Shown here one piece after another: positions 6,875-14,563 of a stretch of 56,818 nt of DNA. The position numbers and the translations under genes are program-made. The DNA lies in IMG/VR virus record IMGVR_UViG_3300042197_002516, positions 1 through 56,818 of that record, one strand, 5' to 3'. A model generated the notes under the pieces. That model was not told the origin of the DNA, ran no database searches, and worked only from the letters and a program-made list of their open reading frames with translations. This DNA is from a virus. Within the stretch, counting starts at the first letter, position 1; each line of letters starts with the position of its first letter.

Positions 6875-7624
6875 ATGAAAATATTATTATCACAAGTTAA
6901 TACAAAAATTTATCCTCATAAAATTAATAAAAGAATATTAACAAATATTGTATCAGACTTATTCAGTAAATTAAATCAATGCTATAATCATGAATTATCT
7001 CATATTTTACATAAAGACAAAAGAGAAAAAAGACTTTGTGAGATAGTTCATACACATTGTTTTAACGGTACTGCAACCACAAAGAAAGCAATAAAAAATA
7101 CCCTTAAAAAACATTTGAGTGATCCACAATATACTAAATTTGGTTTACAACTAATATATGCTATATTAGAAATTGGAGTAGATATTACATCTGACAATTC
7201 CATGCTATTAATAGAGGAGAGTAAGTTTATGAATATTGATCCGAAGCTTGAAGCTATAGCTAATAAAGTTATGGATAAAATGGATTTGTCCAGCAATGAG
7301 AAATATGGAAATATTATTTTAGTTATCATGATAGTAGGAATAATACTATCATTAGTAAGAGTTATTCAAGAATGTAATAAATCTAAGCTAAATATTTTTA
7401 GCGTTAGAGACAAAGCTAAATTTATGAAAGATGAGATGAATAGTATGTGTATCTCTAGAACATTTTTTAATAAATGGAGACTCAAAAAAATCATCAAAGA
7501 AAAACTTAATTCAGAGGATTATAAGCTATATGGAACTAAATTACGAGAAGCTATTCTAGACACTGGTATAGATTTAACAGAAGAAGAGTCTTATGCTTTA
7601 ATGGAGGCTGTCAACAATGCTTAG
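6875..7624 (+). CDS. Membrane protein with internal duplication, possibly two fused genes
   Basis: A 249-residue protein in three parts. A helical region (about 66-118) ends in LQLIYAILEIGVDITSDNSMLLIEES. A middle part has one transmembrane helix at about 146-163 (IILVIMIVGIILSLVRVI). A second helical region (about 190-247) repeats the first: LREAILDTGIDLTEEESYALMEA. The 6875 start has no clear ribosome binding site. An internal ATG at 7229 (residue 119) has AGGAG at 7215-7219 with perfect spacing and would give a 131-residue protein containing the membrane helix and the second repeat. The long frame may therefore be two neighbouring genes joined by loss of a stop codon. Function unknown. Confidence 0.5.
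   Translation: MKILLSQVNTKIYPHKINKRILTNIVSDLFSKLNQCYNHELSHILHKDKREKRLCEIVHTHCFNGTATTKKAIKNTLKKHLSDPQYTKFGLQLIYAILEIGVDITSDNSMLLIEESKFMNIDPKLEAIANKVMDKMDLSSNEKYGNIILVIMIVGIILSLVRVIQECNKSKLNIFSVRDKAKFMKDEMNSMCISRTFFNKWRLKKIIKEKLNSEDYKLYGTKLREAILDTGIDLTEEESYALMEAVNNA
7215..7219 (+). promoter_or_regulatory. Internal ribosome binding site within the 6875-7624 frame
   Basis: AGGAG, 9 bases before the in-frame ATG at 7229. It is the best Shine-Dalgarno in the neighbourhood, whereas the upstream start at 6875 has none, so most of the product may be the shorter 131-residue form. Confidence 0.5.
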
Positions 7625-7874
7625 TCTATTCATATGGACAATATATGGAGTTATAGTAGGCTCTATATCCAAAGCTATAGTTCCAGGAGAAGAAAACTTT
7701 GGCTTCGTTAAAACTGTAGCAGTCGGTGTTGCCGGATCGTATCTAGGCGGCGCCATTTTATATCTATTAGGCAAGAGTACAGACCTAGAACCATCCGGAA
7801 TGTTTATGGGTATAGCAGGCGGTACGTTGGCTATTGTATTATACAATAAGCTTACTAAAGAATCCCGAGCATGA
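7617..7874 (+). CDS. GlsB/YeaQ/YmgE-family small membrane protein
   Basis: An 85-residue protein that is almost entirely hydrophobic and glycine-rich, with three membrane segments: IWTIYGVIVGSISKAIVPG, VKTVAVGVAGSYLGGAILYLLG and MFMGIAGGTLAIVLYNKL. The order, the IVPG turn after the first helix and the GxxGS/GG pattern match the transglycosylase-associated (GlsB/YeaQ/YmgE) stress-response family of bacteria. Its molecular role is unclear in cells as well. GGAGG at 7603-7607 lies inside the end of the previous gene and serves the ATG. In a phage it may modify the envelope or act in lysis timing (inference). Confidence 0.75.
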   Translation: MLSLFIWTIYGVIVGSISKAIVPGEENFGFVKTVAVGVAGSYLGGAILYLLGKSTDLEPSGMFMGIAGGTLAIVLYNKLTKESRA

Positions 7875-7947
7875 TACTATCTGTTTAGCCTTAAGAGGCT
7901 CAATACTAACCTTATAGCCTATCCTCTATTTGCCATAGTGTTGTCTC

Positions 7948-7976
7948 TTGACATATGGTCTCTCGGTACGTATAAT
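7948..7976 (+). promoter_or_regulatory. Perfect consensus sigma70-type promoter for the nucleotide-metabolism operon
   Basis: TTGACA at 7948-7953 and TATAAT at 7971-7976, with a spacer of 17 bases, match the housekeeping consensus exactly. Transcription would start near 7983, leaving a leader of about 18 bases with AGGAG at 7989-7993 before the dCMP deaminase ATG at 8001. It reads into the dCMP deaminase-NrdB-NrdA-dUTPase genes, pointing to early expression by host RNA polymerase. Confidence 0.75.
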
Positions 7977-8000
7977 TTACGTATCAATAGGAGTTGCTGG

Positions 8001-8468
8001 ATGAGACCATCATGGACAGATTATTTTTTAGGTTTGGCAAAAGTAGTAGCCCAGCGCAGTCATGATATACACACTCAGCACGGTTGCGTAATTACAGACT
8101 CATCGCATAGAGTTATAGGATTAGGATATAATGGTTTTCCTAGAGGACTTAATGATGAAAAGTTACCAACACAAAGACCAGATAAATATCCATGGATGAT
8201 TCATGCAGAAAGAAATGCTTTGTCTAATTGTGTTGCTCGCCCAGATAAGGGCATTGCTTATGTTACTGGTCAATGTTGCAATGACTGTATTATGGCCTTA
8301 TGGCAAGAGGGGGTGTCTACTGTGTATATGATCGATGATCATGGCACTCATTTATTCGATCAAGCCGCTCAGGAAAGATTTGATACGTTTGTTAAAATGA
8401 GTGGCATACAAATCATAAAAACAAATCCAAATTTTTCTTGGTTGCATAATCTATGCGGTGTACTATGA
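8001..8468 (+). CDS. dCMP deaminase
   Basis: A 155-residue zinc-dependent deoxycytidylate deaminase (dCMP to dUMP, feeding dTMP synthesis). The active-site motif HAERNALSNC has H68 as zinc ligand and E70 as proton shuttle. The second motif, CCNDC (C93 and C96 as the likely zinc pair), follows at the usual distance. The start at 8001 is supported by AGGAG at 7989-7993 and by the promoter just upstream, which excludes the longer frame opening at 7938. The length is normal for the phage and bacterial enzymes. A truncated second copy lies at 3393-3542. Confidence 0.88.
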   Translation: MRPSWTDYFLGLAKVVAQRSHDIHTQHGCVITDSSHRVIGLGYNGFPRGLNDEKLPTQRPDKYPWMIHAERNALSNCVARPDKGIAYVTGQCCNDCIMALWQEGVSTVYMIDDHGTHLFDQAAQERFDTFVKMSGIQIIKTNPNFSWLHNLCGVL

Positions 8469-8617
8469 GTAATATACTATTTTATGGCTCAGTAATTTAT
8501 TATTATATTAATATTTATATGACAGAGAGTTTTCCTACTTTAGGTAAAGAATTTGTGTGCATGATAGTATTAGGTCTCATAGCTAACATTCATAGTTGCA
8601 AAAAGGTACAAAAATGA
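8465..8617 (+). CDS. 50-residue hydrophobic protein
   Basis: A short frame whose ATG overlaps the dCMP deaminase stop (ATGA at 8465-8468) and whose TGA overlaps the NrdB start (ATGA at 8614-8617). The double coupling argues that it is a real gene. The product (MSNILFYGSVIYYYINIYM...CMIVLGLIANIHSCKK) has two short hydrophobic stretches and two Cys residues. No family recognised. Confidence 0.5.
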   Translation: MSNILFYGSVIYYYINIYMTESFPTLGKEFVCMIVLGLIANIHSCKKVQK

Positions 8618-9585
8618 TTTTTGACGAACAAATTACCCGTAAGCCCGATCACTATCCTTGGACACAAGACTTTATAGGCGCTATGCACAACGGTTTTTGG
8701 ACACATAGGGAATTTAATTTTCAAAGTGATATACAAGATTTCAAAGTTAAATTAACAGACCAAGAAAATCAAATTATTATTAGAGCCTTGTCCACTATCG
8801 GACAACTAGAGATTTCTGTGAAAAAATTCTGGGCAAAATTAGGAGACAATTTGCCACACCCGTCTCTTAATGATATGGGTTATGTTATGGCTAATGTGGA
8901 AGTTATTCATGGCGATGCTTATGAAAGATTGCTGGAGGTTCTAGGAATAGAAGATAGTTTTGATGAAATTCTCAAATTGGATATTATCAAAGGCAGAGTT
9001 AATTATCTTAGAAAACATTTACATAAATTCCATGATAATAATAAAAAACAGTTTATTTATTCTTTAATTTTATTTACTTTATTTGTAGAAAATATAGCTC
9101 TATTTTCTCAGTTCTATACTATTAGTTGGTTTGGTAGATATAAAAACGTATTAAAAGATACTAATAAGCAAGTTGAATATACTTCTAGAGAAGAAAATTT
9201 ACATGCAATGATTGGAATTAAGATTATTAATACTATTAAAGAAGAATATCCTGAACTATTTGATGATGAACTTCAAGTTAAAATTCAACATGAAGCTAAA
9301 GATGCAATTAAATATGAATGTCAAATCATAGAGTGGATAGTTAATGGTTATGGACATGAAAAACTAAATTCTGATCTTCTTAAAGAATTTATTAAAAATC
9401 GTATGAATGAATCTCTGAAACAAATAGGCTACGATCCAATGTTTGAAGTAGATCAAGAAATTATATCGAAAACAACATGGTTTGACGAACAAGTATTAGG
9501 CAATAATATGACTGATTTTTTCCATAGTAGACCTGTGGAATACGCAAAACACTCTCAAAGTTTTGCTGCGGAAGATCTTTTCTAA
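8614..9585 (+). CDS. nrdB: Class I ribonucleotide reductase, beta (small) subunit
   Basis: A 323-residue ferritin-like radical-generating subunit. Metal ligands are visible in the expected order: E66 (QLEISV), E96 and H99 (ANVEVIHGDAY), E159 (FVENIALF), E194 and H197 (REENLHA). Tyr103, four residues after H99, is in the position of the E. coli radical Tyr122, so this is a tyrosyl-radical enzyme. The start at 8614 is chosen for the AAAAGG site before it and the ATGA overlap; an earlier TTG at 8596 is less likely. It partners the alpha subunit downstream to make dNTP precursors. Confidence 0.88.
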   Translation: MIFDEQITRKPDHYPWTQDFIGAMHNGFWTHREFNFQSDIQDFKVKLTDQENQIIIRALSTIGQLEISVKKFWAKLGDNLPHPSLNDMGYVMANVEVIHGDAYERLLEVLGIEDSFDEILKLDIIKGRVNYLRKHLHKFHDNNKKQFIYSLILFTLFVENIALFSQFYTISWFGRYKNVLKDTNKQVEYTSREENLHAMIGIKIINTIKEEYPELFDDELQVKIQHEAKDAIKYECQIIEWIVNGYGHEKLNSDLLKEFIKNRMNESLKQIGYDPMFEVDQEIISKTTWFDEQVLGNNMTDFFHSRPVEYAKHSQSFAAEDLF

Positions 9586-9608
9586 TCTAGGACTATAATA
9601 TAAAACAT

Positions 9609-11264
9609 ATGATTAATAATAAGAGATACTATTGGCTTAATTCTCATAGTCGTTTATTTCTGGAAAGAGGATATCTAAAAGAAGGTATTACTCCAGAAGC
9701 GAGAATTAGACAAATAGCAGAAACAGCACAAACAATACTTAATATAGAAGGGTTTGCAGACAAGTTTGAGGATTATATGAGTAGAGGATTTTACAGTCTG
9801 TCTACACCTGTCTGGACTAATTTTGGTAATGATAGAGGATTGCCAGTATCATGTTTTAATTCTTATATTCCAGATACTATGGATGGTATACTAAATAAAG
9901 TGGCGGAAGTAGGCATGATGAGTAAGCTTGGAGGAGGTACAAGCGGTTATTTTGGCGATTTGCGTCCTAGAGGAGCTAAGATTAGTGTAGGAGGAGAATC
10001 AAGCGGACCCGTTCACTTTATGGAGCTATTTGATAAAGTAGCAGATGTTGTATCTCAAGGATCAGCCAGAAGAGGATCTTTTGCAGCATATATACCCGTT
10101 GAACATCCGGATGTAGAAGAATTTTTACAAATTAGATCAGAAGGCCATAATATTCAAAATATGAGTATTGCTATTTCCATTACTGATCAATGGATGAAAG
10201 ATATGGTTAATGGCGACAAAGATAAAAGAAAAGTCTGGGCTAAAATTATACAAAAAAGATTTGAGACAGGATATCCCTATATTATATTTTCTGATAATAT
10301 CAACAACCATGCTCCTCAAGTCTATAAAGATAAACGACTAAAAATAAAAAGTTCCAATTTATGTTCTGAGATAGCTTTGTATTCAGATGAGAATAACTCA
10401 TTTGTTTGTGTGTTATCTTCATTAAATCTATTACATTGGGATGAAATCAAAGAGACAGACGCCGTAGAAACACTGATCTATTTCCTAGATGCAGTAAACG
10501 AAGAGTTTATCCGTAAAACATCAGATATCCGCTTCATGGGCTCTGCTAATAATTTTGCAAAAAATCAAAGAGCATTAGGTATGGGAGTATTAGGTTGGCA
10601 TTCTCTCTTACAATCTAAGATGATATCATTCGAATCAATGCTAGCAAAAAATCTTAATATAGAAATTTGGAAAACCATTAGACAAAAAGCGGATAAAGCA
10701 TCAATAGAACTAGCTAATATATTTGGAGAACCAGAACTATTAAAGGGCTACAGTAGAAGAAATGTAACTACACTAGCAGTAGCTCCAACAACATCTAGTT
10801 CATTTATTCTAGGTCAGGTTAGTCCTTCTATAGAACCTCAAAATTCTAATTATTATGTTAAAAAATTAGCTAAGGGTAGTTTTACTTATAAAAATCCATA
10901 TCTAAAAAAATTGTTAAAAGATAAAAACCAAGATAAAGAAGAGGTATGGAAAGATATTTTAATTAGAGGAGGATCCGTACAACATTTAAGCTTTTTAACA
11001 ACTGAAGAAAAAGAAGTATTTAAGACATTTGGAGAAATTAGTCAGAAGGAAATCGTTATTCAAAATATACAAAGACAAAAATATATCGATCAAGCCGTTT
11101 CGTTAAATCTTATGATACCTCCGAACTGTCCGGCAAAAGAGGTGAGTGAATTACTAATATTTGGTTGGGAAAATGGAATTAAAAGTTTCTATTATCAAAG
11201 ATCATCTAATCCTGCTCAGGAATTAGCAAGAAGTATTTTAACTTGTTCATCATGCGAAGCATAA
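9609..11264 (+). CDS. nrdA: Class I ribonucleotide reductase, alpha (large) subunit, without ATP cone
   Basis: A 551-residue catalytic subunit that reduces ribonucleotides to deoxyribonucleotides. C82 (LPVSCFNS) and C267 (FVCVLSS) form the substrate-reducing pair. N250, C252 and E254 (SSNLCSEI) are the radical and catalytic residues. The APTTSSSFILGQVSPSIEP segment is the conserved barrel loop. The C-terminal CSSC (546-549) is the swinging thiol pair reloaded by a thioredoxin or glutaredoxin, neither of which is in this window. At 551 residues it is shorter than cellular NrdA (about 760) because the N-terminal allosteric ATP-cone is missing, so overall activity is probably not shut off by dATP. 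Confidence 0.88.
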   Translation: MINNKRYYWLNSHSRLFLERGYLKEGITPEARIRQIAETAQTILNIEGFADKFEDYMSRGFYSLSTPVWTNFGNDRGLPVSCFNSYIPDTMDGILNKVAEVGMMSKLGGGTSGYFGDLRPRGAKISVGGESSGPVHFMELFDKVADVVSQGSARRGSFAAYIPVEHPDVEEFLQIRSEGHNIQNMSIAISITDQWMKDMVNGDKDKRKVWAKIIQKRFETGYPYIIFSDNINNHAPQVYKDKRLKIKSSNLCSEIALYSDENNSFVCVLSSLNLLHWDEIKETDAVETLIYFLDAVNEEFIRKTSDIRFMGSANNFAKNQRALGMGVLGWHSLLQSKMISFESMLAKNLNIEIWKTIRQKADKASIELANIFGEPELLKGYSRRNVTTLAVAPTTSSSFILGQVSPSIEPQNSNYYVKKLAKGSFTYKNPYLKKLLKDKNQDKEEVWKDILIRGGSVQHLSFLTTEEKEVFKTFGEISQKEIVIQNIQRQKYIDQAVSLNLMIPPNCPAKEVSELLIFGWENGIKSFYYQRSSNPAQELARSILTCSSCEA

Positions 11265-11275
11265 AAAAGGAAAAT

Positions 11276-11701
11276 ATGATAAAAGTAAAAAAAGAACACC
11301 CGGATGCAATTATACCAACTAGAGCTAATAATAATGATGCTGGTGCGGATTTATATTCCGTAGTTGATGTCAAGATTCCTCCTTTATCCAGGGTTTTGGT
11401 TAGTACTGGAATATCTATACAATTACCAACAGATAATCTATATGCTCGGGTCGCTCCACGCTCCGGATTGGCTGTTAAATATGGTATAGATGTATTGGCT
11501 GGAGTCATAGATAATGGATACAGAGGTATTGTGGGGGTCGTATTATTTAATACGGACAAAGATAATACGTTCGAAGTAAAAAAAGGAGATAGAATAGCAC
11601 AATTAATTATAGAAAATTATCATCCATTATTTTTTAGTGAGGTAGATAATCTAAACGAATCTGATAGAGGAAATAATGGTTTTGGTTCTAGCGGAACTTA
11701 A
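11276..11701 (+). CDS. dut: dUTPase
   Basis: A 141-residue trimeric-type dUTP pyrophosphatase (dUTP to dUMP plus PPi). All five motifs are present: I DAGADLY (21-27), II PRSGLA (61-66), III GVIDNGYRGIV (76-86) with catalytic Asp79 and the uracil-stacking Tyr82, IV GDRIAQLI (104-111), and V RGNNGFGSSG (131-140). The start at 11276 follows AAAAAAGGA; an earlier frame opening inside nrdA is less likely. With the dCMP deaminase it supplies dUMP and keeps uracil out of phage DNA. Confidence 0.92.
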   Translation: MIKVKKEHPDAIIPTRANNNDAGADLYSVVDVKIPPLSRVLVSTGISIQLPTDNLYARVAPRSGLAVKYGIDVLAGVIDNGYRGIVGVVLFNTDKDNTFEVKKGDRIAQLIIENYHPLFFSEVDNLNESDRGNNGFGSSGT

Positions 11702-11770
11702 TAAGAAAACTATAGGAGGTGTATATTTAAGTGATTGGTTGATATATAACTCTATAGTAAAGGGCCTACA

Positions 11771-12508
11771 TTGAAAAAAAATAATAAAAACACCAAGAAA
11801 AGATCCAAGATAGTAGACATTACTAATGCCCCACTAGAACCTAATACTTCAACATATAGGAATAGATTAAAACCAAGAACAGATAATCAAAAAGAATATA
11901 TTAGAAATGTTGCAGAAAGCACTATTACTTTTTGTCAAGGATTAGCTGGTAGTGGTAAAACACACATAGCTATTGGTATGGCATTAGAATATCTTTTGGA
12001 CGAAAAAGTTAAAAAAATTATTATTACCAGACCGATCCTAGAAGCCGGTGAAAAAATAGGATATTTGCCGGGATCAGCAGAAGAAAAACTGCATCCTTAT
12101 TTATTACCTATTTTAGATGAAATAAATCATTTCATATCACCAGCACAATATGCTACTTTAAGATTAAATAATAAAATAGAAGTTATACCACTAGGATTGA
12201 TGAGAGGTAGAAATTTTCACAATTCTTTTATTGTAGCAGACGAGTGCCAGAACGCATCCTATGAGCAATTAAAAATGTTAATTACAAGAATAGGACAAAA
12301 TAGTAAAATGATTTTAACTGGAGACGTTAAACAGTCAGATCTCAATAGACATCTACAGGGTGGCTTTGCATATATTATTAACGCATTGAAAACAGTAGAA
12401 GGTATTGGGTATTCAGAACTTTATGCTTCTGATATAGTTAGAAATCCAATAATAGCAAATATACTAAAGATACTAGATTCTCATGAGCAGACAGGACCAA
12501 CACAGTAA
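11771..12508 (+). CDS. phoH: PhoH-like ATPase
   Basis: A 245-residue P-loop protein. Walker A is GLAGSGKTH (57-65) and Walker B is FIVADECQNA (about 154-163). RPILEAGEKIGYLPGSAEEKL and TGDVKQSDL are PhoH family signatures, the latter resembling helicase motif III. The only usable start is TTG at 11771, since an in-frame stop lies at 11747-11749. AAAGGG stands 6 bases before it. PhoH proteins are common in phages; an RNA-linked ATPase role is proposed but not settled. Its end overlaps the HNH gene by 26 bases. Confidence 0.85.
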   Translation: MKKNNKNTKKRSKIVDITNAPLEPNTSTYRNRLKPRTDNQKEYIRNVAESTITFCQGLAGSGKTHIAIGMALEYLLDEKVKKIIITRPILEAGEKIGYLPGSAEEKLHPYLLPILDEINHFISPAQYATLRLNNKIEVIPLGLMRGRNFHNSFIVADECQNASYEQLKMLITRIGQNSKMILTGDVKQSDLNRHLQGGFAYIINALKTVEGIGYSELYASDIVRNPIIANILKILDSHEQTGPTQ

Positions 12509-13067
12509 GTGTCTACTACTTAATGCTGATTATTCTCCTTTGAAGACCATATCATGGAAAAGAGCTATGGTATGGTCTATCAAATATAAGGATTATCCAG
12601 AATATGGTATAGAGATACTAGATTACTATATAGATGAATATATTCATGGCATAAATGGTAGGCTTTACAGGGTACCATCTGTTGCTAAGACATTGAAGTA
12701 TTTTAATGTATATAATAGAAAAATTAATTTTTCTAGAAATAATTTATTCATTAGAGATGATTTTACTTGTCAGTATTGCGGAATAAAACTTGCTCAATCT
12801 CAATTGACATATGATCATATTATACCAAAATGTAGATTTAATAAAAATAGAACTCTATCTACTAACTGGACTAATATTGTGACGGCGTGTAGACCTTGTA
12901 ATCATAAAAAAGCCAATCGTACACCATCCGAAGCTGGTATGTATTTGATTAAACAGCCAATAGAGCCTCAATATGGACTAAAGTACTTGCCTTGGTATCA
13001 AGAACTATCTACTATAAACAACAATAGCCCCTGGGAACCTTTTATAAAGAATATGCAAAATGTCTAA
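12483..13067 (+). CDS. HNH endonuclease
   Basis: A 194-residue protein. The N-terminal LLLNADYSPLKTISWKRAM segment is typical of a free-standing bacterial/phage HNH family. The nuclease core has CQYC (96-99) and CRPC (136-139) as a zinc clamp, DHIIPK (D111, H112) as first HNH strand, Asn131 and His141. It may be a homing endonuclease or a DNA-processing enzyme. It is embedded in the operon by overlaps on both sides (26 bases with phoH, 8 with the next gene), which suggests a settled function rather than a recent invader. Confidence 0.8.
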   Translation: MSRQDQHSKCLLLNADYSPLKTISWKRAMVWSIKYKDYPEYGIEILDYYIDEYIHGINGRLYRVPSVAKTLKYFNVYNRKINFSRNNLFIRDDFTCQYCGIKLAQSQLTYDHIIPKCRFNKNRTLSTNWTNIVTACRPCNHKKANRTPSEAGMYLIKQPIEPQYGLKYLPWYQELSTINNNSPWEPFIKNMQNV

Positions 13068-13467
13068 TCATATTTTTACTACCGTTAAATCTAATAACCA
13101 TGAATCTTTTTATTGTTTAGCTGGTAAAGAAGATTTTGTAGATGAGTCTGGTTATCCTAGATTATTAGATGCAGATAATACTAATATCGCAGCTAAAATT
13201 ATTAAAAATAAAAGAGGTAAACATTTTAATGATAATACCTCCTATAATAGTTACTATATTAAGTGCAGTCCAAATAATACTCTCTATAATCCAATAGAAC
13301 TTCACGCTATTAAAGATACTAAAACACAATATGGATTTATAGATAAAACATGTAAAAATGAATGGTCTTTTAAACAAGTTGATCATCATGTGTTTTATAA
13401 ATATTTATCTTTTCTACAAACTAAAAATATTTCTTGGCTAAAGGATGCCGAACGCGAATTAAAATAA
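13060..13467 (+). CDS. Unknown protein, paralogue of 14180-14563
   Basis: A 135-residue protein of no recognised family. It shares a clear pattern with the protein at 14180-14563: YC..(A/K)GKEDF.D, P(R)..D..N...A.KIIK, YYIK.S....LYNP, and a C-terminal LSFLQTKNISWLKDAERE matching LNFLSTKNTAWLHKAERE. The last part is probably an amphipathic helix. The two genes are only 0.7 kb apart, so this is a tandem duplication with the FmdB-type and another small gene between the copies. No zinc motif or membrane segment. Confidence 0.55.
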   Translation: MSNHIFTTVKSNNHESFYCLAGKEDFVDESGYPRLLDADNTNIAAKIIKNKRGKHFNDNTSYNSYYIKCSPNNTLYNPIELHAIKDTKTQYGFIDKTCKNEWSFKQVDHHVFYKYLSFLQTKNISWLKDAERELK

Positions 13468-13468
13468 T

Positions 13469-13816
13469 ATGCCAATCTACACGTATTGTTGCGGTAAGTG
13501 TGACCATAAGTTTGAACTGGTTTTCTCATATGCAGAATATCAGAGTTCTCCTTTATGTATAAAATGTAAATCATCCGATACACACAGATCCTATACTGAC
13601 GATTTATCTAATGCTATCTGTAGTGTCAGAAAGCATTCCAGTGAACTAAAAACTATTGGTGATTTAGCAAACCGTAATAGAGACAGTATGAGTGATGATC
13701 AAAAAATAGAGCTATATTCAAAACATAATTCATATAAAGATAATACTACAAATAAATCATTACCAAAAGGTATGAAGAGGATTAAAAAACCTAAGTTAAA
13801 GAATAAATGGACTTAA
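13469..13816 (+). CDS. FmdB-type zinc-ribbon protein
   Basis: A 115-residue protein. The first 45 residues (MPIYTYCCGKCDHKFEL...SSPLCIKCKSSD) are a putative regulatory FmdB zinc ribbon, with C7/C8-x2-C11 and C31-x2-C34 as zinc ligands. The C-terminal half is basic and low-complexity (PKGMKRIKKPKLKNKW), suggesting nucleic-acid binding. It begins 1 base after the previous stop. The role in the phage is unknown. Confidence 0.7.
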   Translation: MPIYTYCCGKCDHKFELVFSYAEYQSSPLCIKCKSSDTHRSYTDDLSNAICSVRKHSSELKTIGDLANRNRDSMSDDQKIELYSKHNSYKDNTTNKSLPKGMKRIKKPKLKNKWT

Positions 13817-13818
13817 AT

Positions 13819-14187
13819 ATGTCAGAAGATAAAACAAATCCAAACAGTCAAGACCCACCTGATCGTGAATTTTTAGAAAAAATGTTAGCTGGAGTAACAC
13901 AACAATACGCCAGTTCCGATCTTCATAGACAGATACAGATTAATAATCAAAAATTAATCGATTGTAGACACGAGATTGTTATGTCATTAACAGCATTTGT
14001 TTATCAACAAGATGATGAAGGAAAAGATATTGCTGCCGCAGAAATTTGTAGGAAAAATTTTCATATTCCGGTCCCAGCCAATCAGGATTATAATGAGTAT
14101 ATGAAGAGTTTTTTTAGTTTCTTAGAAAATTGCATAACCCAATCCGCAACAGAATCAGAAAACAAAGGATCATCAAATAATGAGTGA
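13819..14187 (+). CDS. Unknown acidic protein
   Basis: A protein of about 122 residues. Two starts are possible, 13807 (inside the end of the previous gene) and 13819; I prefer 13819 because GGA at 13810-13812 is well spaced. It contains a helical core (LHRQIQINNQKLIDCRHEIVMSLTAFVYQQ) and hydrophilic, disordered-looking ends. No catalytic or zinc motif is visible and no family is recognised. It overlaps the next gene by 8 bases, so it belongs to the same operon. Confidence 0.5.
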   Translation: MSEDKTNPNSQDPPDREFLEKMLAGVTQQYASSDLHRQIQINNQKLIDCRHEIVMSLTAFVYQQDDEGKDIAAAEICRKNFHIPVPANQDYNEYMKSFFSFLENCITQSATESENKGSSNNE

Positions 14188-14563
14188 ATATATTTTTAAT
14201 CCTAATTCTACTAAAACAATAGCCTTTACCACTAATGATTATTATTGCGTAAAAGGTAAAGAAGATTTTTTAGATAGTAATAATCTGCCTAGAAAACATC
14301 AAGACAGTAATGATGTATTAGCAAAAAAAATTATTAAAGATGGTGGTCAGCCACAGTACTATATCAAGGTCTCTAATATCAATAAATTGTATAATCCTGT
14401 TAATGTAATACAGGAAGAGAAGGCTTATAGTTTTCTAGATAATGTTTGTAGACCATCAGATAGATTTAAATCTGTTAATAGTAAAGTATTCGACTTATAT
14501 TTAAATTTTTTATCCACAAAAAACACAGCATGGTTGCATAAAGCAGAAAGAGAGATGATATAA
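14180..14563 (+). CDS. Unknown protein, paralogue of 13060-13467
   Basis: A 127-residue protein with the same skeleton as the protein at 13060: DYYCVKGKEDFLD, LAKKIIK, YYIKVSNINKLYNP, and a terminal STKNTAWLHKAERE helix. It is a diverged tandem duplicate. The conserved KGKEDF and the helix are the best candidates for the functional surface. It overlaps both neighbours by a few bases. No known family. Confidence 0.55.
   Translation: MSEYIFNPNSTKTIAFTTNDYYCVKGKEDFLDSNNLPRKHQDSNDVLAKKIIKDGGQPQYYIKVSNINKLYNPVNVIQEEKAYSFLDNVCRPSDRFKSVNSKVFDLYLNFLSTKNTAWLHKAEREMI

Noticed and set aside
7887-7900. Small inverted repeat AGCCT-TAAG-AGGCT after the GlsB-like gene
   Set aside because: Only 5 base pairs and no T run follows, so it is not supported as a terminator.
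11714-11720. Strong Shine-Dalgarno AGGAGGT between dUTPase and PhoH genes
   Set aside because: No start codon at usable distance opens more than a few codons; PhoH begins at a TTG 51 bases further on with its own AAAGGG. It may be a leftover of a lost gene.
12805-12830. TTGACA inside the HNH gene followed by TTATAC
   Set aside because: The spacing between the hexamers is too short for a sigma70 promoter and the site is within coding sequence.
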